A stretch of 64,000 nucleotides of DNA, taken from positions 3,297,001 through 3,361,000 of the forward strand of contig NC_092671.1 of NCBI RefSeq assembly GCF_964355755.1. The letters run 5' to 3'. A program made the position numbers and the translations under genes. This stretch comes from Antedon mediterranea (Eukaryota > Echinodermata > Crinoidea > Comatulida > Antedonidae). The notes beneath the pieces are model-generated. The model was not told the origin of the DNA, ran no database searches, and saw only the letters and a list, made by a program, of their open reading frames with translations. Positions 1 to 12,000 of this stretch are shown here, in pieces (position 1 is the stretch's first letter; each line of letters starts with the position of its first letter).

Positions 1-130
1 CATATACAGTAGGAGGCAAAGACGTAATCCGCAATAAGCGAATTGACCAATCAAAAGCGATAGATTACTCCAACTGTCACTTGTGATTGGTCAATTTGCG
101 GCTTACGTCCTCTTGTGGGAACCAAGCTTA
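1..130. mobile_element. MITE family B copy (partial left end)
   Basis: This short non-coding element centres on a CCAATC/GATTGG inverted pair and ends in GTGGGAACCAAGCTTA. The fullest relative in the window is at 8524-8656, where both ends are AAGCTT plus a GGTTCCCACTAG-type inverted repeat. Related copies lie near 1543-1665 and 3900-4048. There is no coding potential. It is a non-autonomous DNA-transposon-like repeat by structure only, and the left end may be cut by the window. Confidence 0.5.
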
Positions 131-505
131 ATTAATTATAGTTGTCAAACCTGTAAGCCTAGAATAAAATAAACAAATTCAGTTTAAATTCTTTAATGCA
201 TTTATTTAGGAAATCTACATAGATTTAGTACAACTAAATCAGATATATTATCAAAGTAGATAAAATATTTACAAATACAAAATAATATAAAAAGCCATAT
301 TCAACCACTGATGCTCCCTCCCTCCCAAACCAGTACCCGCACTCTTTCCTTTTTCTCTCTCGTCCTCACATAAACATTGATTGAGACGGCTGTGATGTAC
401 AGACGACATTTTGGGTTTCTGACCTCACGTGGAATTAAAACTAGTCACTTTGTACATATTAGGCGCCCTGCTATTAAATTCAATCGCTCATATAATATTT
501 TAGAT

Positions 506-1927
506 CTAATTGTTCCAAATATCGGGTCGTCGTCTTCGAATCTCGTTCACAACGATATCACGGCGTTCTTTGCGGTCCAGGACGGTAATCGGCGTATAGG
601 AAATATTAAATTCACTCAGAATATCAATTAGTGTTTCAGTGAATACCGTCAATTCCTTCAGAGTTGGTGGCAATCGTATGTCATCTAACTCGATGCACTC
701 TTCATGAGGGTAGACAGCGAAAATTATTGAGTTTTTGTATCTGAAAAAAATAATTATATTTTAATTTATGATAGATTTATTTGTTTATAAGGTTGGTAGG
801 ACCTATTCACATTTATGAGTAGAAACTTTAACGGTTCAAATAAACGTCTTATGAGGTAATAAATGACGTCTATAATGATGTTCTAAAACCCATGACATTA
901 TCGTACGTATTGCAGAAATTTCGACTTGTGGTAACGTGAACTGATCGGATTTAAACGTTTTGACGTTCAAACTCTGTCTACACTATCAAACTTTATGTGA
1001 CGAAAAAATGTGATGTGCTTACTATAGATATGATGATGTCATATCTCTACCATGCATATCTGAGCATATCACTACCATATTTGGGCATATCACTACCATA
1101 TTTGGGCACATCACACCTTTTTGTCAAACTAGTTTGATAGTGTAGACAGAGCTTTAGTTTTTTCCAATTTTCTGAAAAGGTCTAAGAATATCGTGAAAAC
1201 GTGTTTACCTCTCTATGCATTCTTTTACATAAGGTAGTTCCAATAACCTATTCTTTGCATCAACTCCGAGATAGACAGACGTATACACGACGGGGTCGAT
1301 ACTTCTATCTGCTATATAATCACGGTTTGAATCCTCGTTGTTTCGCTCCATTTCACATTGTCCCTTAAAAACCATTCTCTGCATAAATACATAATTTTAT
1401 ATAGATTATTTTAGGATAAATGATACCTTAATTATTTTATTTTAAATAAATATCTTAATTTAAAAATTAAACGCTTGCAATTTGGTACTACGGCGGTGTC
1501 ATCGAACTTTTTGCAGGCATTACAAGCGGCGCGCTTTAGGCTTACTAGAATGCAACGTAACACAAGTAAAGGTTGATCAATTCAAGCGATTGTGATTGTC
1601 GGATCTGTCACTTCTGATTGGGTAATTATTGTGTTGCGCGTACCTACGTCATTTGGGGACGAGGTGCGTTACATCCTTTTCCGCTTATAAGCTGACTTAG
1701 ACAATTATTCATTTACTTACTTGAAACTCTTCAAACACGTCTGGTTTTGTATATGGGTCTCTCTCTTCTATACTCAAATCAAGCTCCCGAATAAGTCTCC
1801 TAGCTATCTCTTCTTCGTAATGAAGACCCACAGGCATTGCCTTAACCACATCCTCCAATAGTGTAGTTTTACCGGTACTGTGAGCCCCACATAAAAACAC
1901 TCTCAATATGTCTCTTTCGTTTGACAT
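506..1927 (-). CDS. NadR/Ttd14-like P-loop NTPase, copy 1
   Basis: Three exons on the minus strand: 1721-1927, 1209-1378 and 506-740. Splice sites are GT-AG, the phase is kept, and the product is 203 aa. Residues 14-21 form a Walker A P-loop (GAHSTGKT). The middle exon carries a DRSIDPVVY motif, like the DRS lid/catalytic motif of nucleoside-kinase-type AAA_28 proteins, and exon 3 has TPITVLDRKER near the C-terminus. These fit a small NadR/Ttd14-like ATP/GTP-binding kinase or NTPase; the substrate is not known. The start is set by the only ATG just before the P-loop strand and by alignment with copy 2. Copy 2 lies 1.6 kb to the right in the same orientation with the same intron positions and an identical 235-bp last exon length, so this is a tandem duplication. 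A possible poly(A) signal (AATAAA on minus) is at 201-206. The family call is good; the biological role is open. Confidence 0.75.
971..1156. mobile_element. MITE family A copy 1
   Basis: Terminal inverted repeats read CTCTGTCTACACTATCAAAC at the left and its complement at the right (GATAGTGTAGACAGAG). The inside holds repeated ATATGGTAG/CTACCATAT and GTGATGTGC blocks. It lies in intron 2 of NTPase copy 1. It is one of 13 copies in the window. No ORF is present. Confidence 0.75.
1543..1665. mobile_element. MITE family B copy (diverged)
   Basis: It has the same order of blocks as the 8524-8656 copy: TGCAACG..., TTGATCAATTC, a spacer, CTGTCACTTCTGATTGG. It lies between exons 1 and 2 of NTPase copy 1 and is more diverged than the other copies. 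Confidence 0.4.
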
Positions 1928-2227
1928 TACCCACGGAAAGATATGGACAGCTCGTCTAGAAGGTATGTACGATGACTGTAGCCTTTAGTAGCCTACTGTA
2001 AACAAAATAAACATGGAAACAAATCCAATACAATTGTTTGTCAATTTCCGGGCAGCAATTTACATATCATGTAGGCCTACCCACCTATTTATCTGAGCTA
2101 TAAAGGCCCTTTTCGTGCTTGCATGACTGTAAAAAAAATCGATATATTGAACCAACAATGCCTATCTGAATATTGATAATGGATGGCGGTTTGTGAATGG
2201 AATTGTGAATAGTGCATTGAATGTTTT

Positions 2228-2238
2228 TGGAAATTCCC
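2228..2238. promoter_or_regulatory. kappaB-like site upstream of NTPase copy 1
   Basis: TGGAAATTCCC differs by one base from the palindromic kappaB consensus GGGAAATTCCC. It lies about 300 bp upstream of the copy 1 start codon (minus strand). Binding is not shown by sequence alone. Confidence 0.35.
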
Positions 2239-2402
2239 AGAGATATCATTGTATCAAAGCTTACCTGACCACGCACCATGGGAAATGATTTACAGAAATT
2301 ATGATAACCTATAACCTAGTATATTTTACAAACTGGTTAATTGTTGACATTAGACACTTCTGTGTAGGTAAAGGTTTAACAAACACGTGACTCTTGTGAT
2401 TT

Positions 2403-2413
2403 GGGAAATTCCC
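2403..2413. promoter_or_regulatory. Perfect palindromic kappaB site upstream of NTPase copy 1
   Basis: GGGAAATTCCC is an exact 11-bp palindrome of the NF-kappaB/Rel type, about 475 bp upstream of the copy 1 start. It has the neighbour site at 2228-2238 in the same setting and shares the flank CAGAGAT with it, so the two sites may be duplicates. Confidence 0.45.
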
Positions 2414-3488
2414 AGAGATTTATTTATATATCATACTCATCAGCCGGCTACCGAGTACATAGTCCTATAATTATACCAATAATATATTGATAATATGTAT
2501 CGTATGTATGATTATTATGCATATCATTGGTAAATATTTAAACATAACCGGCCTGACGGTTTGACGATAACAAATTGAATCCTATTCTGTGTTGTTTTAC
2601 GGCAATCTTCTTTCGTGTTCCGGGACACATCACACTTGTGTCATTATTATATTATGTGCTGGTTGTTGGGAGTACGGCGCGTTAGTGTTGTGTGCAGGTT
2701 TTTTTTAGTATGATTATTATTAAATATTCAATTCAATTCAATAGCGATTTATTCACGCGAATCCAAAGCGTTCGTTTTAAATGCCCCTTGACATCAACAC
2801 GCGTGTCTCCGGAGTTTTGTATGCGATGTGATAGCAATATTGTATTCATATTTTCATTGTCATCTAACGCAAAAGCAATGCAATCAATCAGAACTCATAA
2901 GAATAAACATTTTTAATTATGAAATAATATACATTAATTTGTTGAAAGATTGATTATACATTTATAATAAAATTAATTAAAGTAAATTATATAAGACAAT
3001 AATTATTGCAATTTTTATCTTTGATAAAGATACAACATATTACTATTGTATATGTAGGCCTAATTCCCTTTTGTTAATATCAGTATATCATTAGGTTCAA
3101 GTTCACCGAGTGTCCCCTTAATATATACTTGTCTCTTGAATAAGTGTGTGTACCAGTCTAAGGGGTTCTATCGTAGTTATAATTAAAATAATATAATAGT
3201 ATAGATGTACATTTGGCCCACTAACCTGGCGTAAAAAAACTACCGTATACTACATACGCTTGTATTCAACTTAATTGTAAGTGGTGAACCATGAGTTCAC
3301 TGTTGGTTGGGAAATGAAATAAAAAAAATAAAAAAATAAATAAATAAATTATAATTGCTTAATTGCTTACATCTGTTTATATTATTAATTTAAAAATAAT
3401 GCCTGTACTCTTGGCCCAGTAACGTAAAAAGCTCAATTCATATAATTAATGTTTAAAATATCACTTATTGTATTGAAAACAGTAATTA

Positions 3489-3552
3489 ATTTCTGCAAAA
3501 ACAAATAAACTATTTAAAGTTTGTTTATATAGACTTCAATCGTAATAAAAAA
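3489..3552 (+). repeat. Duplicate of the KIF28 5' leader
   Basis: About 60 bases match 5927-6005, the segment just upstream of and touching the KIF28 start codon. The match runs through blocks such as AACTATTTAAAGT and TATAGACTTCAATCGTAATA. The main difference is a 12-13 base insertion at the KIF28 side. This copy ends about 20 bases from the stop codon of NTPase copy 2. The pair are direct repeats that bracket NTPase copy 2. Confidence 0.8.
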
Positions 3553-3571
3553 AAAATATAGTCTTATGGTT

Positions 3572-5069
3572 TTAATCATCTTCTTCATCAGACAGTTTCT
3601 CTTGAATTTGGTTCACAACAATTTGGCATCGTTCATTGCGGTCCAGGACGGTTATTGGGACGTAGTTAATTTGCAGATGGTCAAGAAGTTGAGTTAATAT
3701 TTCTGTAAATCGTGTTAGTTCGTTCCAAACAGGCGTAATTCTCACACCGTCTTTTTTCATACATTCTTTGTGAGGATGCACGACGAATATTAAGGAGTTT
3801 TTAAACCTAAAAAGAAAAAAAAAATCATTTAAAGAGAGAACAAATATTATTAATATTAGGTAAAATTCCAATGGTCCTCTTGTATAACCTGGCTGGGGCC
3901 GGGCTTAGTTCCGAGTAAAACACATTGTAGCCTAATCTGGACGTAAATGCAACGCAAGTCACGAATTGAACAAACCATAAGTCGATGGATAATCTGAACT
4001 GTCGCTTGTGATTGGTCAACTGACTGACTTCCTAGTGGGAACCATGTTTTATGTCGATTGATGCACGTTCACACGATTACACAGATATCTACGCGGTTGA
4101 ATGTAATCATTTGCGTTCACACGTACCTTTGTATACATTCTTTAGTAACTGGTAGTGACAGCAGGGAGTCTTTCGCCTTGTCACCAAGGTACAATGCAGC
4201 GTACACTACAGGATCAATTCCTCTGTCTGCGATATAGCCCTCTAAATCTTCATTCAATGCGTTTTTACGGTCGACCTCACATTGAGATTCCAATATCAAT
4301 CGCTAAAAAAAAATACCGTAAGTCACTATTATGAAAAATAATGGAAAAAAACTTCACTATACTAACGGTTATTAATGACCGATTCAGAATTGGGGAATGT
4401 CGAGTTTTCGGGTTGGAGGAGGGTGAATTGAAATTGTAGCCTACAGTGTTAGCTTACGCTCAGCTGCAGATAAAACTTAACGAGACCATTTCCATTAGTC
4501 CCAATCATATCTACTCGTTTTACAATAAACGATTAATATCCGCTAATTCCTCTATGGATAAGTTGAGATCTATTAAGCATTCATATGACGTTTTAATAGA
4601 GTTAATGTAACGAAATAAGAAGTTCCTGGTAGACAGGAAATATACATAGTTCAATATGTTTGGAGTTATGAAATAGGCTGTTATTAATATTATTTAAAGA
4701 TGCACTAAAAATGTGCATGTCGAATTAACACGACTCTAGTAGAGTCGTTGCTAAAATGAAATATCAAACGTTAGCCGTTTGACATACTTTTATATCCTTC
4801 TACGTAGGCCTATACTAATTATGCTGTAGTTAGAATAAAACATTAGTATTAGTATTATTTGTTACCTGGAGTTGTTCAAACTTTTCGGGTTGGTTGCGGT
4901 AGTCAATTGCGGTGCGTCTATCTTCTGGACTCATCCCATCCAGTACCTGTCTAGCAATTTCAGATTCCTTTTTGATATCCGGTAATTCTTTGCACACGTC
5001 ACCAAGAAGCGTTGTTTTCCCGGTACTGTGCGCACCACACAAATACACTCGAACTAATCTTCTTTCCAT
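3572..5069 (-). CDS. NadR/Ttd14-like P-loop NTPase, copy 2
   Basis: Three minus-strand exons: 4866-5069, 4127-4302 and 3572-3806, giving 204 aa. Walker A is GAHSTGKT at residues 12-19. The middle exon has DRGIDPVVY and the last exon VPITVLDRNER, both matching copy 1. The C-terminus is acidic (SDEEDD), where copy 1 ends in an arginine-rich tail and then DIWNN. The start at 5069 aligns with copy 1. An in-frame upstream ATG at 5136-5138 would add 23 residues with no counterpart in copy 1 and is less likely. The intron positions are the same as in copy 1. The gene lies between two direct copies of the KIF28 leader (3489-3552 and 5927-6005) and has a kappaB-like site upstream. Function is inferred only as nucleotide-dependent phosphotransfer or NTP hydrolysis. 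Confidence 0.75.
3900..4048. mobile_element. MITE family B copy
   Basis: It begins near GGCTTAGTTCC, ends at CTAGTGGGAACCATG, and has the internal CTGTCGCTTGTGATTGGTCA block shared with 8524-8656. It is inserted in intron 2 of NTPase copy 2. Confidence 0.5.
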
Positions 5070-5249
5070 TTGGATCGTCACTGTCTCTCGGTTTGTGTCT
5101 GTGTGTACGAAACGAATATTTATTGTTATATATGCCACAGAGCCAACAGTGAGTTCTAATGTGACTGGACCGATTACAGTTTCGCTACAGAATGCATGGG
5201 GAGATCAGTTTAGTCATCTTGATAGAATTTATGGCGATGACGCTTGTTT

Positions 5250-5260
5250 GGGAAATTCCA
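5250..5260. promoter_or_regulatory. kappaB-like site upstream of NTPase copy 2
   Basis: GGGAAATTCCA lies about 180 bp upstream of the copy 2 start codon. It differs by one base from the perfect palindrome upstream of copy 1. Having such sites upstream of both paralogs suggests, but does not prove, Rel-type control. Confidence 0.35.
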
Positions 5261-5926
5261 AGCGTCTTCTGTTCTGCTAGAACGTTCGTTGAGAGTTTGG
5301 CCACGTATAACCATTGATTGACTGACCTTATCAATTGAAAGTTGAAACCATTCATACAAGTACAGATTTATTTACGAAGGATATGGCCTTCACTCAAAGC
5401 TCAGTGAAACCTCACCCATTTTTAGATTACAGTACAACAAGAGTAGACCCTACTATACTAAAGTAAGCTACCTACTGAAACTACCCGTGGAGGTATTATA
5501 ATACAAACTAACCAACCAACCGACTGATCGATTGGTATTCGACCAACCGACAAACTGACCGATCGAGTTGTCATGTTATGAAATCGATTTATAAACAACA
5601 TTTTTTCTTCTTTCGATCACAACCAATTGGTTTGTTACTTAATATGTGATTGAAAACCGGTAAAAGAATTTTTTTAAAGTAATATTTTGATATACAGTAG
5701 GCCTATCATTATTTAATTCATTTTGATAAAAATATATCAATTGTGTTTGCTGTCACTTTATGTTTATGAAAGCGATCACTGAAGCGAAACGTAACGCGGT
5801 GATTGGTTGATGACCTGGGAAATCTCTATAGGGACGATGTACACAATTCATATACATGGCCGACGATAATTGAAATGTTTTCATTTTGCGGTGTGAAAAA
5901 TAACCTAATAAAACAAGATCGGTAAA

Positions 5927-6004
5927 TTATTTGTGGAAAAACAAATAAGCTATTTAAAGTTTGGGATCTAAGTTTGTTTATATAGACTTCAATCGTAATA
6001 AAAA
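5927..6004 (+). promoter_or_regulatory. KIF28 5' leader / start region
   Basis: The sequence just before the kinesin ATG ends CGTAATAAAAA and is duplicated at 3489-3552. Compared with that copy it carries an extra 12-13 bases that repeat an AAGTTTG block. The transcription start was not located. Confidence 0.4.
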
Positions 6005-9000
6005 ATGGCAGAAGAAAGTGTAAAAGTGGCCGTGAGAGTTAGGCCTTTCATATCCTTTTTGTTTGTTTTGGGCAATAGGACGGACGGCGGACACACGTTA
6101 ACTTATTGATTCAAAAGGGAGAGACAGAAAGGCCTACTAAAAAGTAGGCCTAGCCTAGCTAGGTCCAAATAGTCTAAGCTTAGGTCTAGTTAGATAGCCT
6201 CTATGAGATAATATACTTTAGGCTTATTTAAAGAATATTAGACCATGATGATATTAAATAAATGAAATGAATGGCAACAGTAACACAGATAATGAATGAA
6301 TCAAGACTCATGTCATAATTGATTATAATGTAGGCCTAAAATAAATAGATGGCTAGCCTAGAAAGGCCTATAACTTTAATACATTATAAAATAGTATTAG
6401 CTAGGCCTATTAGCTAGGCCTACAGATTTCTAGGTATTGAAGTCCACTTTTAATATTTTTCCTCATGGTGTTATATTTGTATGATGCTAAGGCCAAGTCG
6501 GCCTAGGCCTAGTTAAAAAGGCTATATAGTGCAGTATTTTTTTGATCTTGTTAAATCCTTAATAATTCACACAATTCTCGAGAAAAAGCCAGAAGTGCGC
6601 AGCTGATCATTGGTATGCAAGGGGCGACCACTACGATAAAAAATCCAGCTGCGCCGAATGAAGATCCCAGGAAATTTAACTTCGACCACAGTTATTGGTC
6701 ACATGACGGGTTTGAGGAAGATGCTGATGGTTACTTGAAACCTGTTTCACCACGATATGCAGATCAGGTAAAAGCACAATTCTTAAAATACAAGTCTCCC
6801 TCCAATTAAAGACCGCTGTACTGCAGCCCTGGATGATTGCTCATCTTTTACCATTTTCTGATTAATATACACATACTGTACATTACATTCTAATTTCATT
6901 CTGGTTTTTTTAGAAACTAGTGTTTAATGATCTTGGTAATGGAGTGTTGAAGAATGCATGGGAAGGCTATAACTGTTCCTTGTTTGCTTATGGACAGACA
7001 GGCTCTGGGAAGTCTTACTCCGTTGTTGGTTATGGTGCAAACAAAGGTAGTGTGTCTAAAGTTCTGCCTTGACGCAAAAGACATTGTTGGTATTTTTTAT
7101 CTACATTCGTTGGCTTAGATCATGACACATAATAGGATAAAACATCCTATTCATTTGTGTACATTTTTTTCTCTTCTTTATTTTCAGATACACATATTTC
7201 TCTGTTTAGGGATAACATGCCAATGTGTTTAACAATAACACTATAAAAAAAAAACCATACAAAAAATGATTGAGCAAAAACATGTTATGCTATTCTCAAT
7301 GTCACTTTCATCATTCAGAAGTTATGAAACTAAAAATTAATAAATTCAAATAATAAATACTTTAATCAAAAAGAGAATTACATAATTATTTATTGTTTTT
7401 ATTTACACTTCCAGGAATTGTTCCGATGTTCTGCAATCAGATTTTTGTCGGTATCAATGAGAAGAAGTCGGAAGGTGTGAAAACAGAATACGAGGTCAGC
7501 TTTAGTATGCTCGAGATCTACAATGAGCAGGTCCGAGATCTTTTGTCGCCGTCCAGCAATAAGAAGGGAGGCCTTCGGGTCAGGGAGCATCCAAAAAAGG
7601 GCTTTTACGGTTAGAGATATTATCAGTAGTTAGAATATTCTAACCTAAAATAGGAATTGTCATTTTTTTTTAAATAAGTGTTTTAATACAGTGAGTGCTG
7701 AGCACAGAATAGCTGTCTGGCTCTTTCAATCAATCAATCAATCAATCAAAATAATATTTATTTCCTTAATTCATAAACAAACATAATTTCTTACAATATA
7801 CAAACATGCATGAAGGAGGCACAGATTTCAAGAAGCAAACTTTGTGCTGGAAGTACGTGCCAACAGAAAATAATACTAAAAAAATGCAATTTAATAACAA
7901 TTCAGTACATGAATAAAAGTAACACAAAACTACAGATAACCTTCAAAATAAGAAATACCATATAATTTTATGACCAAGTATAGTCCCAGGGGCCTGATTA
8001 TGAAATTTTGCAAATACTTGAATTGCATTACCAATGGATTTACCAAATTCTTGTTAACCCTAAATTAAGGAGTGGGATTACAATCATTATATACAATGCT
8101 GGAATGTATTCTTTATCATAGTTTAAATGTGTTATGGTATGAATAATCATATATTTGCATTACATAGCTGAGGGGTTGCGTACTGTCCCAGTCAATAGCT
8201 ACAATGACATTGAAAACCGAATGGAAGAAGGAACGCGTAACAGAACCGTGGCAGCAACACAGATGAACGCCACAAGTAGTCGTGCTCATACTATTGTAGG
8301 TGTTACGTTTACCCAGAAGTCTTTCAATGACGCCGGGCAAGAAATGGCTAAGGTGTCCATCATTAATCTGGTCGATTTGGCAGGAAGGTACAGTAACGAC
8401 CTCCATTTATCATTGAATAGCTTAAGGGTCTACAGGTCATAGGAAATACACCTCTTTTCTATACCCTATAGTACACTCACACCAACTGCAACCAATTTAA
8501 GACTGCACTCTTTTGCCGTATTGAAGCTTGGTTCCCACTAGGAACCAATGCAAGGACAGAAGGCGCAATGCAAGCAAATTGACCAATCACGATCGATGGA
8601 TTATTCGAACTGTCGCTTGTAATTGGCCAATTCGCTCTTAGTGGGAACTAAGCTTAAGAAGGGACACTCACACTCGGAATATTGTAGGCATTTGTTCTTC
8701 TAAGTTAGAAGAGATTTTGGAATTTTGATAATTGCAAATGTCAATCCATATGTTTGACTAAATATTTGTTATTCTAGATTTTTGTACTAGTAAAACCTTA
8801 TTTGCAATACACATATAATTCATGTTTCCCAACAGTGAGAGGGCTGATTCAACTGGCGCTACCGGAGATCGACTGAAAGAGGGAGCTGCAATTAACCAAT
8901 CCCTTTCGGCTCTTGGTAACGTTATCGCAGCACTTGCAGATGCTAGTTCAGGGAAGAGAGTCAAGGGTAAGTTCATAATCTCTGAACAATTATCAAAACA

Positions 9001-12000
9001 GTTTATAGAGATAATATTACAATATTTGTTTTTAAATAATTTATTCTAAAAGTAAAATGTTTTTAATGTAGTTCCGTACAGAGACTCAGTGTTAACTAGA
9101 CTGTTGAAGAACGCCCTCGGTGGAAACAGCAAGACTATAATGATCGCAGCTCTCAGTCCTGCAGATATTAACTATGATGAGACACTTTCAACATTAAGAT
9201 ATGGTAAACTGTCTTTATTTTTCTAAACTATGTAGTCAATATATATTAAAGCTATTTTTAGCTATCTTTCTAAAATTGAACTAATGTCACAATACCCAGA
9301 TATAACATTTCATATATTTACGTATTTGTATCACCAAAATGTTTGTTTTTTTTGTAGCTGATCGTGCGAAACAAATCAAAACAAAGGCGGTCGTAAACGA
9401 GGATCCAACTGAAAAATTGATTCGTGAATTGAAGGAGGAAAATGAGAAACTGCGAGCTGCGTTGAAAACAGGTGGTGTGATCTCGATGACGGCAGATGAT
9501 GATGACGATGACAAGAAGGGAGGAGGTACTGTATGTTTAGATGATTTAGTAATTAAAACGAGATCAAAGTATCATTCATACTGTAAAAGTGATAAAGAAA
9601 ACCTAGGCCCACAGAACTGACTAGTAATTCTGGACCCTCTTTCCTGTGAGAGAGTGGAATGAATTAGAGAAGTTTTTTCGTTTTAATTTAACACTATTTT
9701 GAAAACATTATTTTGTTGTCAGATGTTGACGCTATCAGAAAACAACTGGAGGAAGAGATGAAAGCAGTGTTAGAAGCCAATGAACGAGAAATGGAACAGA
9801 TGAAACAGACCTGGCAGGAGAAATTAGACAGCTCAGCTGTAAGTTACATAAATCTGCTCCACATAATCCATAAAAATACAGTAGATCCTCAACCTTCTGC
9901 TGATTCTGGTAATGCCAACAAACAAAATTTACAACTTGTTTCAATTCTCAGGGAGGTGATGATGGTGAACAAGCTAAAAAAGAGGAACGCAAGACCACAC
10001 CACATATTTCCAATTTGAACATAGATAATCAGCTGTCTGGTATGATAGTGCATATAATAAGGGAAGGAACGCTGAAGGTTGGAAGTAGCAAGGCTAGCCC
10101 ACCAGCAGACATTGTCTTATCAGGCTTAGGGTAGGTAGAATTAACAACCTGAAATTCATAATCAATTTTAATCCTACCACAATTATCATCCAAAGCATCA
10201 TCAGTGTTTCAATATAACATTGTCATCATTGTTATTATTTCTGACTTTTCTAACATGACAGCGTAAAGTCTGGTTTTCATAAGATTCTAGGAAGTTTGGT
10301 TTAACAACATGCGAGAATCTCGCCAATTACAGAATGGATAAATTATTTAATAATTGGTCGTGCTTATAAACTAAGTCTCATTTGAAGCTTAGGGAGTGGA
10401 GTTCAAAGAGGAGTGAGTTACAACCCTGACACTAGGTCAGGATTGAATCCAGGACCTTGGTATTGGAAGGCAAGCATGTTAACCCCCAAGCTAAAGCTCC
10501 ACTACCATTATTATATTAATTTGATTGTACTATTCTTAATAGTGACATATTTTTACATAATTTGAATCAATTAATTTATTTTCTATTTTAGCATACAACC
10601 AGATCATGCGTTGTTCTCAGTTGAAAAAGGAAGCATCTTCCTTGAGAAAGTTGCAGACGGCAAAGTGCTGTTAAATGGGGAACCACTCACTTCAAAACAA
10701 CAGCTGGATCACAATGACAGGTAATCAATCAATCAATCAATTAATTATTTAATTGATAATTTGATTGATAAATTGTTCAATCAATAATTTAATTGATCAA
10801 TCAATAGATAACCAATAAACGATTAAATCAATCAATCAATACTGGATAACCAATAAATCATTCAATGATCAATCAACAGATAACCAATAAATCAATCAAT
10901 GATCAATCAACAGATAACCAATAAATCAATCAATCAGTAGGTATATCAGTCAATGAATAAATGATCAATCAATTAATTTATCAATCAATTCATGGATTGA
11001 TCAAAATAGGGTTTATCAATCCTGGAATTGGTATGTTGCTTGCTGTTGTATGTGTATAATTAAAAATAAAGAAAATAAAAATGGATTAATCGATACATTT
11101 ATCAATCAATTAATAAATTGATAAAAAATTTATCAATCAATAACATGTCAAAGGGTAAATAAAAATAAATATTTGTTTTTTTAGGATCATGTTTGGTTCA
11201 AATCATCTGTATGTATTCCAACACCCAGCGTTAAAGAATGCAAATCCTGGTAATTACAAGGTACCAGTTACGTACGAAATGGCTCAACAAGAGATAGCAA
11301 AGAACAATGGGTTTGATATGTCATCTAAGCAGTCAGCAGGTAAGAATATAAAGGAGTGAAGTTGGAAAATAAACTCTACTGACTAATTAAAATAATAATG
11401 ATGTGCTCTCATCTCAGGATGATATTCCATCTGGAAAGCATCTTTGACTTATATAAGACATTTTATGATCCAGCTGATGGAGATATGATGTGGATGATTA
11501 TGAGAATAAGCCTTATGATCACATGTCATTCCTCAATTCCATTAACATTCATCATTCTTTCTTTTTCATATCTTCAGAGGAAATGCTGTTACAAGAAGAT
11601 CTTGTTGACTTGATACCTGCTGTGGAAGAGGCTAACACAATAAGTGAAGAGCTGGATAAGAAGGTTAAGTTTGAGATTGTTGTTATCTCACCTAAAGCTA
11701 GAGGGCTCACTCATGGCAGAACAGAGGTATGTTACTGTACAAGTTTTGTATTTATTGCTGTATGCTCTTTGTCGCAAGAAAATCTACAGTTGACGAAAGT
11801 ACCCCTGTCTATCATCCTTTCTTCCAACCCATTTGTGACTTCAAATTGGCGTTGCGAAGCTTTTAATATGCCTAGACCAAGACAGCAGAAAACAACAGGT
11901 TTAATTGCATTACTTTCCAATATTTTACTAGGTTTGTGTGAAAATGCGCAACTTGGAATCGGGGTATGAGTACATTTGGACGCGTGACAAATTCCAACGG

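Larger units (their letters stand above)
1928..3488. other. Intergenic stretch between the two NTPase genes
   Basis: I see no convincing gene here. It holds the presumed promoter of copy 1, with two kappaB-like palindromes listed separately, and AT-rich sequence. Short open frames at 2085-2279 and 2692-2916 have no recognisable domains or splice structure and are taken as chance. Confidence 0.5.

Noticed and set aside
5067-5138. Upstream ATG that would extend NTPase copy 2 by 23 residues
   Set aside because: The extension has no counterpart in copy 1, and the ATG at 5069 aligns with the copy 1 start.
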